Positions 51,638-60,188 of a DNA stretch of 64,000 nucleotides are shown here, in pieces. The notes beneath the pieces are model-generated. The model did not search any database. It had not been told where the DNA came from and saw only the letters and a program-made list of their open reading frames with translations. The translations under genes and the position numbers were made by a program. The stretch spans positions 3,658,001-3,722,000 of the forward strand of contig NZ_CP104203.1 of assembly GCF_025244725.1 (NCBI RefSeq), in the 5' to 3' direction. Source of the DNA: Chryseobacterium oranimense. Lineage in GTDB: Bacteria; Bacteroidota; Bacteroidia; Flavobacteriales; Weeksellaceae. Each line of letters starts with the position of its first letter. Position 1 is the first letter of the stretch.

Positions 51638-53791
51638 ATGGCAATTTTAGGACAGATTAGGAGTAAGCCTTGGCTTTTGATGGGAGTGATTGCATTGGCG
51701 CTTTTAGCGTTTTTGGTAAACCCCGATAGCATCGACAAGGTTTTTGGAAAAAATCCTGATGTTTTAGGAAAAGTAAACGGTGAGAAAATCACCCGCGAAG
51801 AGTTTAATGATCAGCTTTTCGTACTGCAGCAGCAGGCAGAGCAGCAAGGCCGTCCAAAAACGGGACTTGAAGAGCAGGCTTGGCAGTTACTTGTACAATC
51901 TAAACTTATCAAGCAGCAGTTTGAAAAATTAGGCTTTGAAATGACGGATGATTATTTCTGGAGTCAGATCCAGTATGATCAGATGTTTGCCCAGAACAAA
52001 CAGTTCTTTGATGAGAAAGGTAATTTTAAAACTCAAGAGCTTAAAAAAGAAATTGAAACATTAAAGAACACCAACCCTGAAGGGTACAACCAGTGGTTGA
52101 AAACCAGAAAAACTGTGGAGTACAGACTGATGGCAAGACAGGTGTTTACTAATATTTCTGCAGGGATCACTACTGGTAAGAAAGAAGCTGAAGAGCTGAT
52201 GAAGCAGAGAGACCAGTTAGCTGATATCGATTTTGTAAAGATCGACTATGCGGCTTACCTTCAGAAAACAAAGATTAATGTGACAACAGCAGATCTTGAA
52301 AACTATATCAAGCAGCACCCTGTAATGTTCAAAGCTGAACCAAGCAGAAACATCGGAATTGTATATTTCCCTTCTACACCTAGCCCTGCAGATGATGCGG
52401 CAACTCAGAAGGAGATCAATAAACTTTTTTCAGCAGGTACGGATGCAAGCGGAGGTACAGAAAACTTCCAGAATACAAAGAACGACTCGATGTTCGTAAT
52501 GGCAAATTCTGATATGCCGTTTAACAATCAGTATTTATCACCAGCCCAATTGCCTCAGACTATTAAAGGACAGATCACATCTGCAGCTATAGGGCAGACT
52601 TTTGGACCTTATAAAGAGCAGAATCTATATGTGGTTTCAAAACTTTTAGATAAAAAGACTTCAGATTCCACATTATCAAGACATATCCTGATTGCTTTCA
52701 AAGGAAGCCCTGCAGGAGAAGGGGTAACAAGATCTAAGGAACAGGCTAAAAAACTGGCCGATTCTATCGGTGCTATTGTGAAGGCTACCCCTGCTAAGTT
52801 TACAGAATTCCTGAAACTTTCTAACGATCCAAACTCTGCAGCGCAGGGAGGAAGCTTAGGATGGACAACTCCGGAAACACCTTTTGTTCCTGAGTTCCTT
52901 ACTTATCTGGCAAACAACCCTAAAGGAGCTACAGGAGTAGTAGAAACACAATTCGGATACCATATCATCAATATTGAAGATAAAAAAGCCGGAGCAATGA
53001 GCTATAAGGTAGCTAACCTTGTAAAAGAAGTGAAACCTTCAGATGCTACAGAAGCTGAATCTGATAAAAAGGCAAGAAGATTCATCCAGCAGGTACAAGG
53101 GAAATCTTTCAACGATTTCGTGAATATTGCCAAAAAAGGAAATTATCAGTTCTCCAATCCTAAAGCAGCCAAAAGATTTGATGGCCAGCTTCAGGGACTT
53201 GGTACAGATAAAGACGGAGAAATCTTAGCATGGGCTTTCGACAAGAAAAGATCCAAAGGAGATACTGAATTCTTTACCGTAGAAGGAACAGGAGATAAAA
53301 TTGTAGCTTATCTTAACGGAAAACAGGAAGCAGGTCTTGCAGATCCTGAATCTGTAAGAGATCAGATTGAAGTGATCGTTAAAAATAAACTGGCAGCAAA
53401 ACAGATCTCTGATAAAATTGCCGGGGCTAAAGCTTCAAACTTAGACCAGATTGCTAAAATGTTTGCTTCAACAAAACAGGCTGCTCAGGTTAATATGCTT
53501 AACCCTTCAGTAGCAGGTGCTATGGAACCTAAAGTTGCCGGTGCTGCTTTTGGTGTTGCAAAAGGAAAACTTTCTAATCCTATCGAAGGAGGTACTGGAG
53601 TTTACGTTTTGATCAAAAAATCAGAAACGGTAAACAAGCAGCCGGGTGACCTTAAGCAATTTACAGAATCTATTACCCAGAGAGGTGCGCAGATGTTCGG
53701 ACAGGCCTGGATGAAGAGCCTTCAGGACAATGCAGATATCAAAGATTACAGAATCGAGATCTGGAACAAGCTGGGAAATCAGCAACAGTAA
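51638..53791 (+). CDS. PpiD-like periplasmic folding factor with parvulin domain
   Basis: A 717-residue protein anchored by one N-terminal helix (LLMGVIALALLAFLVNP), with a SurA-N/PpiD-type region (GKVNGEKITREEFNDQLFVLQQQ) and a central parvulin peptidyl-prolyl isomerase domain (about 342-460, SRHILIAFKGS... AQGGSLGWTTPETPFVPEF... ETQFGYHIINIEDKK). It should help newly exported proteins fold in the periplasm. It is divergent from lon, another protein-quality gene. Confidence 0.91.
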   Translation: MAILGQIRSKPWLLMGVIALALLAFLVNPDSIDKVFGKNPDVLGKVNGEKITREEFNDQLFVLQQQAEQQGRPKTGLEEQAWQLLVQSKLIKQQFEKLGFEMTDDYFWSQIQYDQMFAQNKQFFDEKGNFKTQELKKEIETLKNTNPEGYNQWLKTRKTVEYRLMARQVFTNISAGITTGKKEAEELMKQRDQLADIDFVKIDYAAYLQKTKINVTTADLENYIKQHPVMFKAEPSRNIGIVYFPSTPSPADDAATQKEINKLFSAGTDASGGTENFQNTKNDSMFVMANSDMPFNNQYLSPAQLPQTIKGQITSAAIGQTFGPYKEQNLYVVSKLLDKKTSDSTLSRHILIAFKGSPAGEGVTRSKEQAKKLADSIGAIVKATPAKFTEFLKLSNDPNSAAQGGSLGWTTPETPFVPEFLTYLANNPKGATGVVETQFGYHIINIEDKKAGAMSYKVANLVKEVKPSDATEAESDKKARRFIQQVQGKSFNDFVNIAKKGNYQFSNPKAAKRFDGQLQGLGTDKDGEILAWAFDKKRSKGDTEFFTVEGTGDKIVAYLNGKQEAGLADPESVRDQIEVIVKNKLAAKQISDKIAGAKASNLDQIAKMFASTKQAAQVNMLNPSVAGAMEPKVAGAAFGVAKGKLSNPIEGGTGVYVLIKKSETVNKQPGDLKQFTESITQRGAQMFGQAWMKSLQDNADIKDYRIEIWNKLGNQQQ

Positions 53792-53811
53792 GAAATTAAT
53801 TTTACAGATAT

Positions 53812-53843
53812 AAAAAGCGGCAGAGAATTCTGCCGCTTTTTTG
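53812..53843 (+). terminator. Terminator after the PpiD-like gene
   Basis: AGCGGCAGA (53816-53824), loop GAAT, TCTGCCGCT (53829-53837), then T residues. Confidence 0.92.
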
Positions 53844-53888
53844 TATTTAACGCAGAACAATAAAGAAAAAGATTAATTTAAAATGTAC

Positions 53889-53896
53889 TATATTTG
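53889..53896 (+). promoter_or_regulatory. -7 promoter element of the MCE gene
   Basis: TATATTTG matches TAnnTTTG, 22 bases before the GTG start at 53919. Confidence 0.6.
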
Positions 53897-53918
53897 CTCA
53901 TTAGAAAAAATTTAGCAA

Positions 53919-54869
53919 GTGAAGTTCAGTAAAGAATTAAAAGCTGGTGTGATTGCACTTTTAGCTATTGTAGGCTTTGTGTTGTTGTTTCAATTCATGA
54001 AAGGCAGAAGTCTTTTTACTACCGACAATATATTTTACGCAAAATATGATAATGTGGAAGGGCTTGCACAGTCATCCGCAGTGTCCATCAATGGTCTGAA
54101 AGTAGGGCAGGTGGATAAGATCATTCCCAAAACAGCAAAAGACGGAAAAATCAGTTTTGTGGTAAAAATTACAGTGGATGATAAATTTGAGTTTTCCAAA
54201 AATTCAACCCTTGAAATCTTTGAACCTGGCCTGATGTCAGGAAAAGAAATGAGAGTAAACCTTATGTATGGAGGTCCTACTGCAAAAGACGGAGATACAT
54301 TACAGGGCGCTTTCAAGCTGGGAACTTTAGGTAGCCTTTCCTCTCAGGTAGGTCCTGTTAAAGATCAGCTGCAAACTGTTTTACACCGTGTAGATTCACT
54401 GATGGCCAATGCCAATCAATTGGTGGACGGGCAAAACAGAGCCGAGATCAAAGCATTGTTAGCCAATCTTAACAAAACAGTAGGTGCTTTACAAACGACA
54501 GCAGGAAGCGTAAACACTCTTGTAGGACATAACGACCCTAAACTTCAGAAAGTACTTGATGACGCCAGTCTTACCATGCAGAGCGGAAAAGTAACATTGG
54601 ATAAATACGGTAACCTTGCAGAAAGCATTGATACTAAAAAACTCAATGCAACAATTGCAAGTTTAGACGCTACGGTAGGAAAACTTAACCAGGTAATAGC
54701 AGGAGTTGACAACGGGCAGGGAAGCTTAGGAAAATTAATGAAGGACGAGCAGCTTTACAATAACCTGAATTCTGCTTCCACCAACCTGAATTCATTAATT
54801 GAAGACATGAAAGCAAACCCTAAGAGATACATCAATTTCTCAGTTTTCGGTAAGAACAATAAAGACTAA
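53919..54869 (+). CDS. MCE-domain protein, MlaD-like (GTG start)
   Basis: A 316-residue protein with one N-terminal membrane helix (AGVIALLAIVGFVLLFQF) and an MCE domain (about 38-115, FYAKYDNVEGLAQSSAVSINGLKVGQVDKI, PGLMSGKEMRVNL), then a helical tail. MCE proteins form the periplasmic lipid channel of Mla-type transporters. The permease and ATPase likely to pair with it are at 34709-36276. The start codon is GTG; the first residues KFSKELKAG fit the family. It is the first gene of a unit with two Fe-S proteins, the next gene being 7 bases away. Confidence 0.92.
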   Translation: MKFSKELKAGVIALLAIVGFVLLFQFMKGRSLFTTDNIFYAKYDNVEGLAQSSAVSINGLKVGQVDKIIPKTAKDGKISFVVKITVDDKFEFSKNSTLEIFEPGLMSGKEMRVNLMYGGPTAKDGDTLQGAFKLGTLGSLSSQVGPVKDQLQTVLHRVDSLMANANQLVDGQNRAEIKALLANLNKTVGALQTTAGSVNTLVGHNDPKLQKVLDDASLTMQSGKVTLDKYGNLAESIDTKKLNATIASLDATVGKLNQVIAGVDNGQGSLGKLMKDEQLYNNLNSASTNLNSLIEDMKANPKRYINFSVFGKNNKD

Positions 54870-54876
54870 TCACCTT

Positions 54877-56220
54877 ATGCAATACATCGATAACATTATT
54901 TTTCTGATCTTATTAATTGCAGGATTCGGGCTGTTTGCAAAAAGCCTGCAAAAGATTTACAGGAATATCAGGTTAGGAAGAGAAATCAACAGAAGCGACA
55001 GGAAAGCTGAGCGCTGGGAAACCATGGCCACAGTGGCAATGGGCCAGAGCAAAATGGGAAAACGTCCTGTAGCAGGTATTCTTCACCTTTTTGTATACGT
55101 AGGTTTTGTTATTATCAATATTGAGCTGATAGAAATTATTGTTGACGGAATCTTCGGAACCCACAGATTCCTGGCTTCCGTTTTCGGAGATACTTTCTAC
55201 AGTTTCTTTACGGCAACGTTGGAAGTACTGGCCCTTTTAGTAATCATTGGAGTTGTTATTTTCTTTATCAGAAGAAATTTCTATGGTGTAAAAAGGCTTA
55301 ATATGAAAGAACTTTTCGGCTGGCCTAAAAACGATGCCAACTGGATTCTGATTATAGAATTCGCGCTGATGGTAGCTTTCTTTAGCATGAATGCTTCAGA
55401 ATCTGTTTTGCAGGCAAGAAATGCAGAAGGTTTTCATCATATAGGTTCTTTCCCAGTAAGTGAAATGCTTTTTGTGCCCTTCCTGAATGTATTCAGTTTT
55501 GATAATGGCTTCCTGATTTTTGTTGAAAGAAGTGCATGGTGGTTCCATTTTGTGGGGATTCTTTTCTTCATGAATTATCTGTATTATTCAAAACACCTTC
55601 ATATCATTTTAGCTTTCCCAAGCACGTGGTTTGCTAATCTTGATAAAAAAGGAAAATTCAATAACCTTGATTCAGTAACAAAGGAAATCAAATTAATGAT
55701 GGATCCTAACGCAGATCCTTATGCCGCTCCGGCTGAAGGTGCTGAAGCTGATGTTCCTTCCAAGTTTGGTGCGGAAGATATTTTTGATCTGAACCAGGTA
55801 CAGTTGCTTAATGCCTACTCATGTACAGAATGCGGAAGATGTACTTCCGTATGTCCTGCCAATATTACAGGTAAAAAGCTTTCTCCAAGACTGATTCTGA
55901 TGAAAACAAGAGACAGACTGGAAGAAGTAGGAAGAAATATCGACAAAAACGGAAAATTCGTAGATGACGGAAAGAAACTTCTGAACGATTATATTACCAA
56001 AGAAGAACTTTGGGCCTGTACTACATGTAACGCATGTACAGAAGCATGTCCGGTATTGCTGGATCCCCTTTCTATCATTTTCGAAATGAGAAGATTCCTT
56101 GTGATGGAACAGTCTGCTGCTCCTCAGGAACTGAATCTGATGATGACGAATGTGGAAAATAATGCTGCCCCTTGGCAGTATAACCAGGCAGACCGTCTGA
56201 ATTGGGCCAATGAAAATTAG
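54877..56220 (+). CDS. Membrane Fe-S oxidoreductase (4Fe-4S dicluster, HdrC-like)
   Basis: A 447-residue protein with about five to six transmembrane helices in the first 260 residues and two [4Fe-4S] ferredoxin motifs near the C-terminus: Cys316, 319, 322, 326 (CTECGRCTSVCP) and Cys381, 384, 387, 391 (CTTCNACTEACP). It should move electrons between a membrane carrier such as quinol and a soluble partner. The next gene encodes a CCG-domain protein, the usual HdrB/GlcF-type partner. The electron donor and acceptor are unknown. Confidence 0.9.
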   Translation: MQYIDNIIFLILLIAGFGLFAKSLQKIYRNIRLGREINRSDRKAERWETMATVAMGQSKMGKRPVAGILHLFVYVGFVIINIELIEIIVDGIFGTHRFLASVFGDTFYSFFTATLEVLALLVIIGVVIFFIRRNFYGVKRLNMKELFGWPKNDANWILIIEFALMVAFFSMNASESVLQARNAEGFHHIGSFPVSEMLFVPFLNVFSFDNGFLIFVERSAWWFHFVGILFFMNYLYYSKHLHIILAFPSTWFANLDKKGKFNNLDSVTKEIKLMMDPNADPYAAPAEGAEADVPSKFGAEDIFDLNQVQLLNAYSCTECGRCTSVCPANITGKKLSPRLILMKTRDRLEEVGRNIDKNGKFVDDGKKLLNDYITKEELWACTTCNACTEACPVLLDPLSIIFEMRRFLVMEQSAAPQELNLMMTNVENNAAPWQYNQADRLNWANEN

Positions 56221-56229
56221 ATAATTAAT

Positions 56230-56300
56230 CAATTTGAGAATTTGAAAATTTATACTTTTAATTCATTTTCAAATTTCCAAATTCTCACATTTTCAAATTG
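56230..56300. repeat. Imperfect inverted repeat between the two Fe-S genes
   Basis: CAATTTGA and GAATTTGAAAAT at the 5' side are mirrored by ATTTTCAAAT and CAAATTCTCACATTTTCAAATTG-like sequence at the 3' side, so the mRNA can fold into a long AT-rich stem just before the next start codon. Confidence 0.6.
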
Positions 56301-56306
56301 AAAAGA

Positions 56307-57092
56307 ATGGATTTCAGTATAAAAACAATGGCAGAATACGCTGCCGAAGGAAAAGCCCCGGAAGTTTTATTTTGGGTTGGATGTGCCGGAAGTTTTGACG
56401 ACCGCGCCAAAAAAATTACAAAAGCATTTTGCAAGATATTAAACAAAATAGGGGTTGAATTTGCTGTTCTGGGACAGGAAGAAAGCTGTACCGGAGATCC
56501 TGCAAAAAGAGCCGGGAACGAATTTGTTTTCCAGATGATGGCCCTTACCAATATTGAGGTCCTGAATGCTTATGAAGTGAAAAAAATCGTCACTGCCTGC
56601 CCTCACTGTTTCAATACCCTGAAAAATGAGTATCCAAGCCTTGGAGGTCACTTTGAAGTAGTTCACCATACCCAGTTCCTTAAAACTTTGATGGAAGAAG
56701 GAAGGCTGAAAATAGAAGGTGGTGCATTCAGAGGAAAAAAGATCACTTTCCATGATCCTTGCTACCTTGGAAGAGCCAACGACGAATATGAAGCTCCGAG
56801 AATGCTTCTTGAAAAGCTGGATGCAGAACTTGTAGAAATGAAGCGTTGCAAGACCAACGGGTTATGTTGTGGAGCAGGAGGTGCACAGATGTTTAAAGAA
56901 CCGGAAAAAGGGAATAAAGACATCAATATCGAAAGAACAGAAGAAGCATTATCTTTTGAACCTAAAGTGATCGCTACAGGATGTCCTTTCTGTAATACGA
57001 TGATGACGGATGGTGTAAAGCATTTTAACAAAAATACGGAAGTAGCCGTAAAAGATATTGTAGAACTGCTTGCAGAAGCTGAAGATTTGTAA
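56307..57092 (+). CDS. CCG-domain Fe-S protein (HdrB/LutA-like)
   Basis: A 261-residue soluble protein with two cysteine-rich CCG-type regions: the first includes WVGCAGSFDDR, ESCTGDPAKR and TACPHCFNTL; the second HDPCYLGR, GLCCGAGGAQMF and TGCPFCNTMM. Such proteins hold a special Fe-S cluster and act with ferredoxin-type partners; here the partner is the membrane protein encoded just upstream. The ATG at 56307 is used; a TTG at 56298 lies inside the preceding inverted repeat. Confidence 0.9.
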   Translation: MDFSIKTMAEYAAEGKAPEVLFWVGCAGSFDDRAKKITKAFCKILNKIGVEFAVLGQEESCTGDPAKRAGNEFVFQMMALTNIEVLNAYEVKKIVTACPHCFNTLKNEYPSLGGHFEVVHHTQFLKTLMEEGRLKIEGGAFRGKKITFHDPCYLGRANDEYEAPRMLLEKLDAELVEMKRCKTNGLCCGAGGAQMFKEPEKGNKDINIERTEEALSFEPKVIATGCPFCNTMMTDGVKHFNKNTEVAVKDIVELLAEAEDL

Positions 57093-57114
57093 GAATTAAT
57101 TAAAAAATTAAAGG

Positions 57115-57163
57115 ATTAAGAGATTGAGTAATTTTACGAAAAATAATTTCTGAATCTCTTAAT
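57115..57163. repeat. Inverted repeat between the CCG protein and the next gene
   Basis: ATTAAGAGATT (57115-57125) and AATCTCTTAAT (57153-57163) are perfect 11-bp arms 27 bases apart. It resembles the AT-rich hairpin at 56230-56300 in style and setting. Confidence 0.65.
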
Positions 57164-57187
57164 TTCAAAATCTCTAAATTCTATCCA

Positions 57188-57676
57188 ATGAAAATTGAAG
57201 AATCCAGTATAGTAGAAACCAACGACTACAGAGTTATTATATACCCCGCATCCAGACCTTTCGAAACCAAAGAGGCCAAAGCCATCACCGAGAAGTTATT
57301 CGATTTCCTGGCGACATGGGCAGCCCACGGGAAACCGCTTGCTTCATCTTTTAAGATTGAAAAAAATCAGTTTATCGTGGTATGTGTAGATGAAGAGAAG
57401 GAAATGGCTTCCGGATGCAGCATTGATGCTTTAGGGAAGGTTATGCGTGAAATTGATCAAGAATACCAGCTTGGACTTTTCGACAGGATGAAGGCCAGTT
57501 TTGTACAGGACGGACAGATAAAAACCCTGAAACTGCAGGATTTTAAATCCCAGTTAAGAAACGGTGAACTGCCAAAAGATATCCAGGTTTTTGATTTCTC
57601 TAAAAATACATACCTGGACTTTTTAAGCCATTTTCTGCTGCCATTGGAAAAAAGCTGGGCTGCAGGCATTGCTTAA
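57188..57676 (+). CDS. Conserved flavobacterial protein, function unknown
   Basis: A 162-residue soluble protein. From memory, relatives are sometimes labelled ABC transporter ATPase, but no Walker A or signature motif is present, so that label is not supported. The sequence has a strand-rich N-terminal half (YRVIIYPASRPFETKEAKAI, FIVVCVDEEKEMASGCSID) and a helical C-terminal half (IDQEYQLGLFDRMKASFV). It follows the Fe-S genes on the same strand after 95 bases that include a hairpin. Confidence 0.75.
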   Translation: MKIEESSIVETNDYRVIIYPASRPFETKEAKAITEKLFDFLATWAAHGKPLASSFKIEKNQFIVVCVDEEKEMASGCSIDALGKVMREIDQEYQLGLFDRMKASFVQDGQIKTLKLQDFKSQLRNGELPKDIQVFDFSKNTYLDFLSHFLLPLEKSWAAGIA

Positions 57677-57697
57677 ATAACTATAAAAAACAATCAA

Positions 57698-58306
57698 TCA
57701 GAACTTTAGATTGAAGCCTTCAGGTAGTTTTCGGTTGAAAACAGTTTTGGTAAAGTCTTCAATATAAGGTTCTTTTTGTTTGATGACCTTACACGGATTT
57801 CCTACTGCAATTGAGTTGGACGGAATATCTTTAGCCACTATAGAGCCTGCTCCAATAACCACATTGTCACCTATCTTTACTCCCGGAAGGATCACCGAAT
57901 TGGTTCCTACAAAAACATTATTTCCAATAACGATCGGGCCGCATTCATCATGAATACTGTGATCATTGTGATTATGGTTGGCAGAGATCAGGGAAGATCC
58001 AGCTCCGAAACCTACATTACTTCCGATAATAATACCGTTATTGGCCTGAATATAAATATTCGGATTATCTCCCGGATCGCACAGAATTCCTTTCTTAATA
58101 TTCTCATATCCTCTGATTTCTGAAGTAAAATGTACCGGCCAGGGAACTTTTCCATTAATTCTTAATATTTTCTGTGGAATCAAATAAGTGAAGAAAAGTA
58201 CATGAGGAAGCAGATAATCATACTTCTGACGGTAATATTCGGGATAGAAAAAATTATTAATTCTATGGAAAATCTGGTATTCAATAAATTTTTTAATCGG
58301 ATTCAT
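57698..58306 (-). CDS. Hexapeptide-repeat acetyltransferase
   Basis: A 202-residue acyltransferase with a left-handed beta-helix of hexapeptide repeats (about 90-165, including IIIGSNVGFGAGSSLIS, GPIVIGNNVFVGTNSVILPG and VVIGAGSIVAKDIPSNSIAVGNPCKVI). The likely catalytic His is in SANHNHNDHSIHD. It should acetylate a sugar or similar acceptor on surface polysaccharide. Its start overlaps the end of the flippase gene by 14 bases, so the two are cotranscribed. Confidence 0.9.
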   Translation of the reverse strand: MNPIKKFIEYQIFHRINNFFYPEYYRQKYDYLLPHVLFFTYLIPQKILRINGKVPWPVHFTSEIRGYENIKKGILCDPGDNPNIYIQANNGIIIGSNVGFGAGSSLISANHNHNDHSIHDECGPIVIGNNVFVGTNSVILPGVKIGDNVVIGAGSIVAKDIPSNSIAVGNPCKVIKQKEPYIEDFTKTVFNRKLPEGFNLKF

Positions 58307-59525
58307 TTTTCTTCAGAATAAACATGATGTAAAAATACAAAAATCCATAGCCGATAAACAAGAAACCGGAAAAAATCCCCACCAGATAGCTGATTCCCAT
58401 TTCTTTTCCAATGAAAATCGCGGCAATATTAGCCAGGAAAAGATAAATATTGAAAACCAGGGCTACATTATTACGTTTCAGGATCGTCAGAATATCTGAA
58501 ATAGGGTTGATAAGGCTTCTGGTAAGATATCCGAAAGACATCAGAAAAATAAAAAGCCCCAGATGTTCCCAGTTTTTGTTGAAGAACATTTTCAGAACAG
58601 GAATCCCGGCCACATTAATAAGTACATAAAGTGCGAAAATGATATAGAAATTCATCAGGCTCATTTTCTTTGTGTAGGCAAACAGTTCATCTCTGCTCCT
58701 GCCTTTGTTATTGATCTCTGCTGCTTTCGGATAATAAACCGTTGCAATGGATGACGAGATCAGAAGTAAAGGAACAGACATTATTTTTACGGCTAAAGAA
58801 TATTCTCCCAAAAGAGAAGATGCAAAATAAAGCGAGATCAGAATCGGCATAATATTATTGCCTAAAGCATTGATCAGTGTAGAAGGATAAGAATATTTAA
58901 AAAGTTCGGGACGCTTTTTCGCATTGGCAATATATCTTTTGAAATCCGGTCTTACCATATATTTCCTGGAATAATAAAGCGCAGCAAGAAAAGCTGCAAT
59001 ATATCCTATCAGACTACCGATAACAAGCCCGTTTTCTATCTTGATAAACACAAATAACACCTGAAACAGAAAACTTACCACAGAATCTATAATGGTTAAT
59101 ACCGATACCAGCTTGAATAATTTTTTCTTAGCCAGCAGAAACTTCGCATTATTTGTAAATAAATAGATAAAGCCTGTAAATATCCCCAGAAATAAAATAT
59201 TCTTCGGAATATCAAAAGGAATAAAAACCAGCAGGAAAGCCAGGAGCATTACGGTTGCTGAAATAATTCCGGCAGCACTGAAATTATTATTCACGTCATT
59301 CTCATTACCTTCCAGCATAATCATATGTTCCTGGGCTAGGCTCAATACCACCGTAAATATGCTCATAATGCTCAGATAAATGCTGAAAATGCCATATTCC
59401 GAAGATCCGTAATATTTTGCAAGCAAAAGCCCTCCGATTACCAAAACGAACTTGGAAATAAAGTTTCCCTTAAAGATCGTGGTAATGTGGCTGCTGTTTA
59501 ATTTTTTGAGTTTGTTTAAAAACAT
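58293..59525 (-). CDS. Polysaccharide flippase (Wzx/MATE-like)
   Basis: A 410-residue membrane protein with about 12 helices, typical of oligosaccharide flippases (KGNFISKFVLVIGGLLLAKYYGSSEYGIFSIYLSIMS opening; ANAKKRPELFKYSYPSTLINALGNNIMPILISLYF in the middle). It would flip a lipid-linked saccharide to the periplasmic side. It shares an operon with the acetyltransferase. A -7 element is at 59544-59551. Confidence 0.9.
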   Translation of the reverse strand: MFLNKLKKLNSSHITTIFKGNFISKFVLVIGGLLLAKYYGSSEYGIFSIYLSIMSIFTVVLSLAQEHMIMLEGNENDVNNNFSAAGIISATVMLLAFLLVFIPFDIPKNILFLGIFTGFIYLFTNNAKFLLAKKKLFKLVSVLTIIDSVVSFLFQVLFVFIKIENGLVIGSLIGYIAAFLAALYYSRKYMVRPDFKRYIANAKKRPELFKYSYPSTLINALGNNIMPILISLYFASSLLGEYSLAVKIMSVPLLLISSSIATVYYPKAAEINNKGRSRDELFAYTKKMSLMNFYIIFALYVLINVAGIPVLKMFFNKNWEHLGLFIFLMSFGYLTRSLINPISDILTILKRNNVALVFNIYLFLANIAAIFIGKEMGISYLVGIFSGFLFIGYGFLYFYIMFILKKNESD

Positions 59526-59543
59526 GGTAAAATATTACGGGAA

Positions 59544-59551
59544 CAAATATA
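59544..59551 (-). promoter_or_regulatory. -7 promoter element of the flippase operon
   Basis: Reads TATATTTG on the minus strand, 18 bases before the ATG; only 6 bases from the plus-strand element at 59558-59565. Confidence 0.6.
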
Positions 59552-59557
59552 TAATTA

Positions 59558-59565
59558 TACATTTG
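59558..59565 (+). promoter_or_regulatory. -7 promoter element of the lipoprotein gene at 59597
   Basis: TACATTTG matches TAnnTTTG, 31 bases before the ATG at 59597. Confidence 0.6.
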
Positions 59566-59596
59566 CATAAAAAAGATTATTGAAAATTAACGGAAG

Positions 59597-60121
59597 ATGA
59601 AATTCAAGCTCAATCATATTTTACTATTTCAATTTATAGCGATCCTGTTTTCAGCGGTTTCATGTGGAAGCGATGAGGATTCTTTACAGAGAATCGACCA
59701 GATCATGAATATTTATATAAAAAACAGTGCGGGACAGGACCTCCTGAATGCCAAGAAAAACGGTTCCTATTCTTCCTATGCAGTAAACGATGCTTTTGGG
59801 ACCACAGATGTATCCCCGGTATCTGTACCGCTTAAAATGACCACCGATTCCTTATATTACTTTGAATATATAAGAGGAGCAAAAAGAATGACAATGGATT
59901 CGCTGGGGCCTGATAACAGAACCTATCATTCCAAAATGGCATTTGCATTGAGAAGAACAGTCAATAATGCCGTTGAAACCACGATTGACTCTATGGAGAT
60001 CAGATACCGCTGGACACCCACTGTATTCCAGGTTTCTGAGGTTCTTTACAATAATCAGGTAGTATTTACCAAGGCAGCGGATGCACCTAATGCTATAAAT
60101 ACCATTACTATCATAAAATAA
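59597..60121 (+). CDS. Lipoprotein of unknown function
   Basis: A 174-residue protein with lipoprotein signal ILFSAVSCGSDED (Cys23). The mature part is beta-rich (DSLYYFEYIRGAKRMTMDS, EIRYRWTPTVFQVSEVLYNNQ), and I do not recognise a family. It is divergent from the flippase operon and upstream of serS, which has its own promoter. Location would be an outer or inner membrane surface. Confidence 0.78.
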   Translation: MKFKLNHILLFQFIAILFSAVSCGSDEDSLQRIDQIMNIYIKNSAGQDLLNAKKNGSYSSYAVNDAFGTTDVSPVSVPLKMTTDSLYYFEYIRGAKRMTMDSLGPDNRTYHSKMAFALRRTVNNAVETTIDSMEIRYRWTPTVFQVSEVLYNNQVVFTKAADAPNAINTITIIK

Positions 60122-60124
60122 TTT

Positions 60125-60132
60125 TAAATTTG
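60125..60132 (+). promoter_or_regulatory. -7 promoter element of serS
   Basis: TAAATTTG matches TAnnTTTG, 56 bases before the ATG at 60189. Confidence 0.5.
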
Positions 60133-60188
60133 CAAAACTGTTAGCTTAGTATTTAAGTTTAACATCTAATATTTAACATCTCAATAAA

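Noticed and set aside
57188-57676. Annotation as an ABC transporter ATPase
   Set aside because: No Walker A, Walker B or signature motif is present in the 162 residues.
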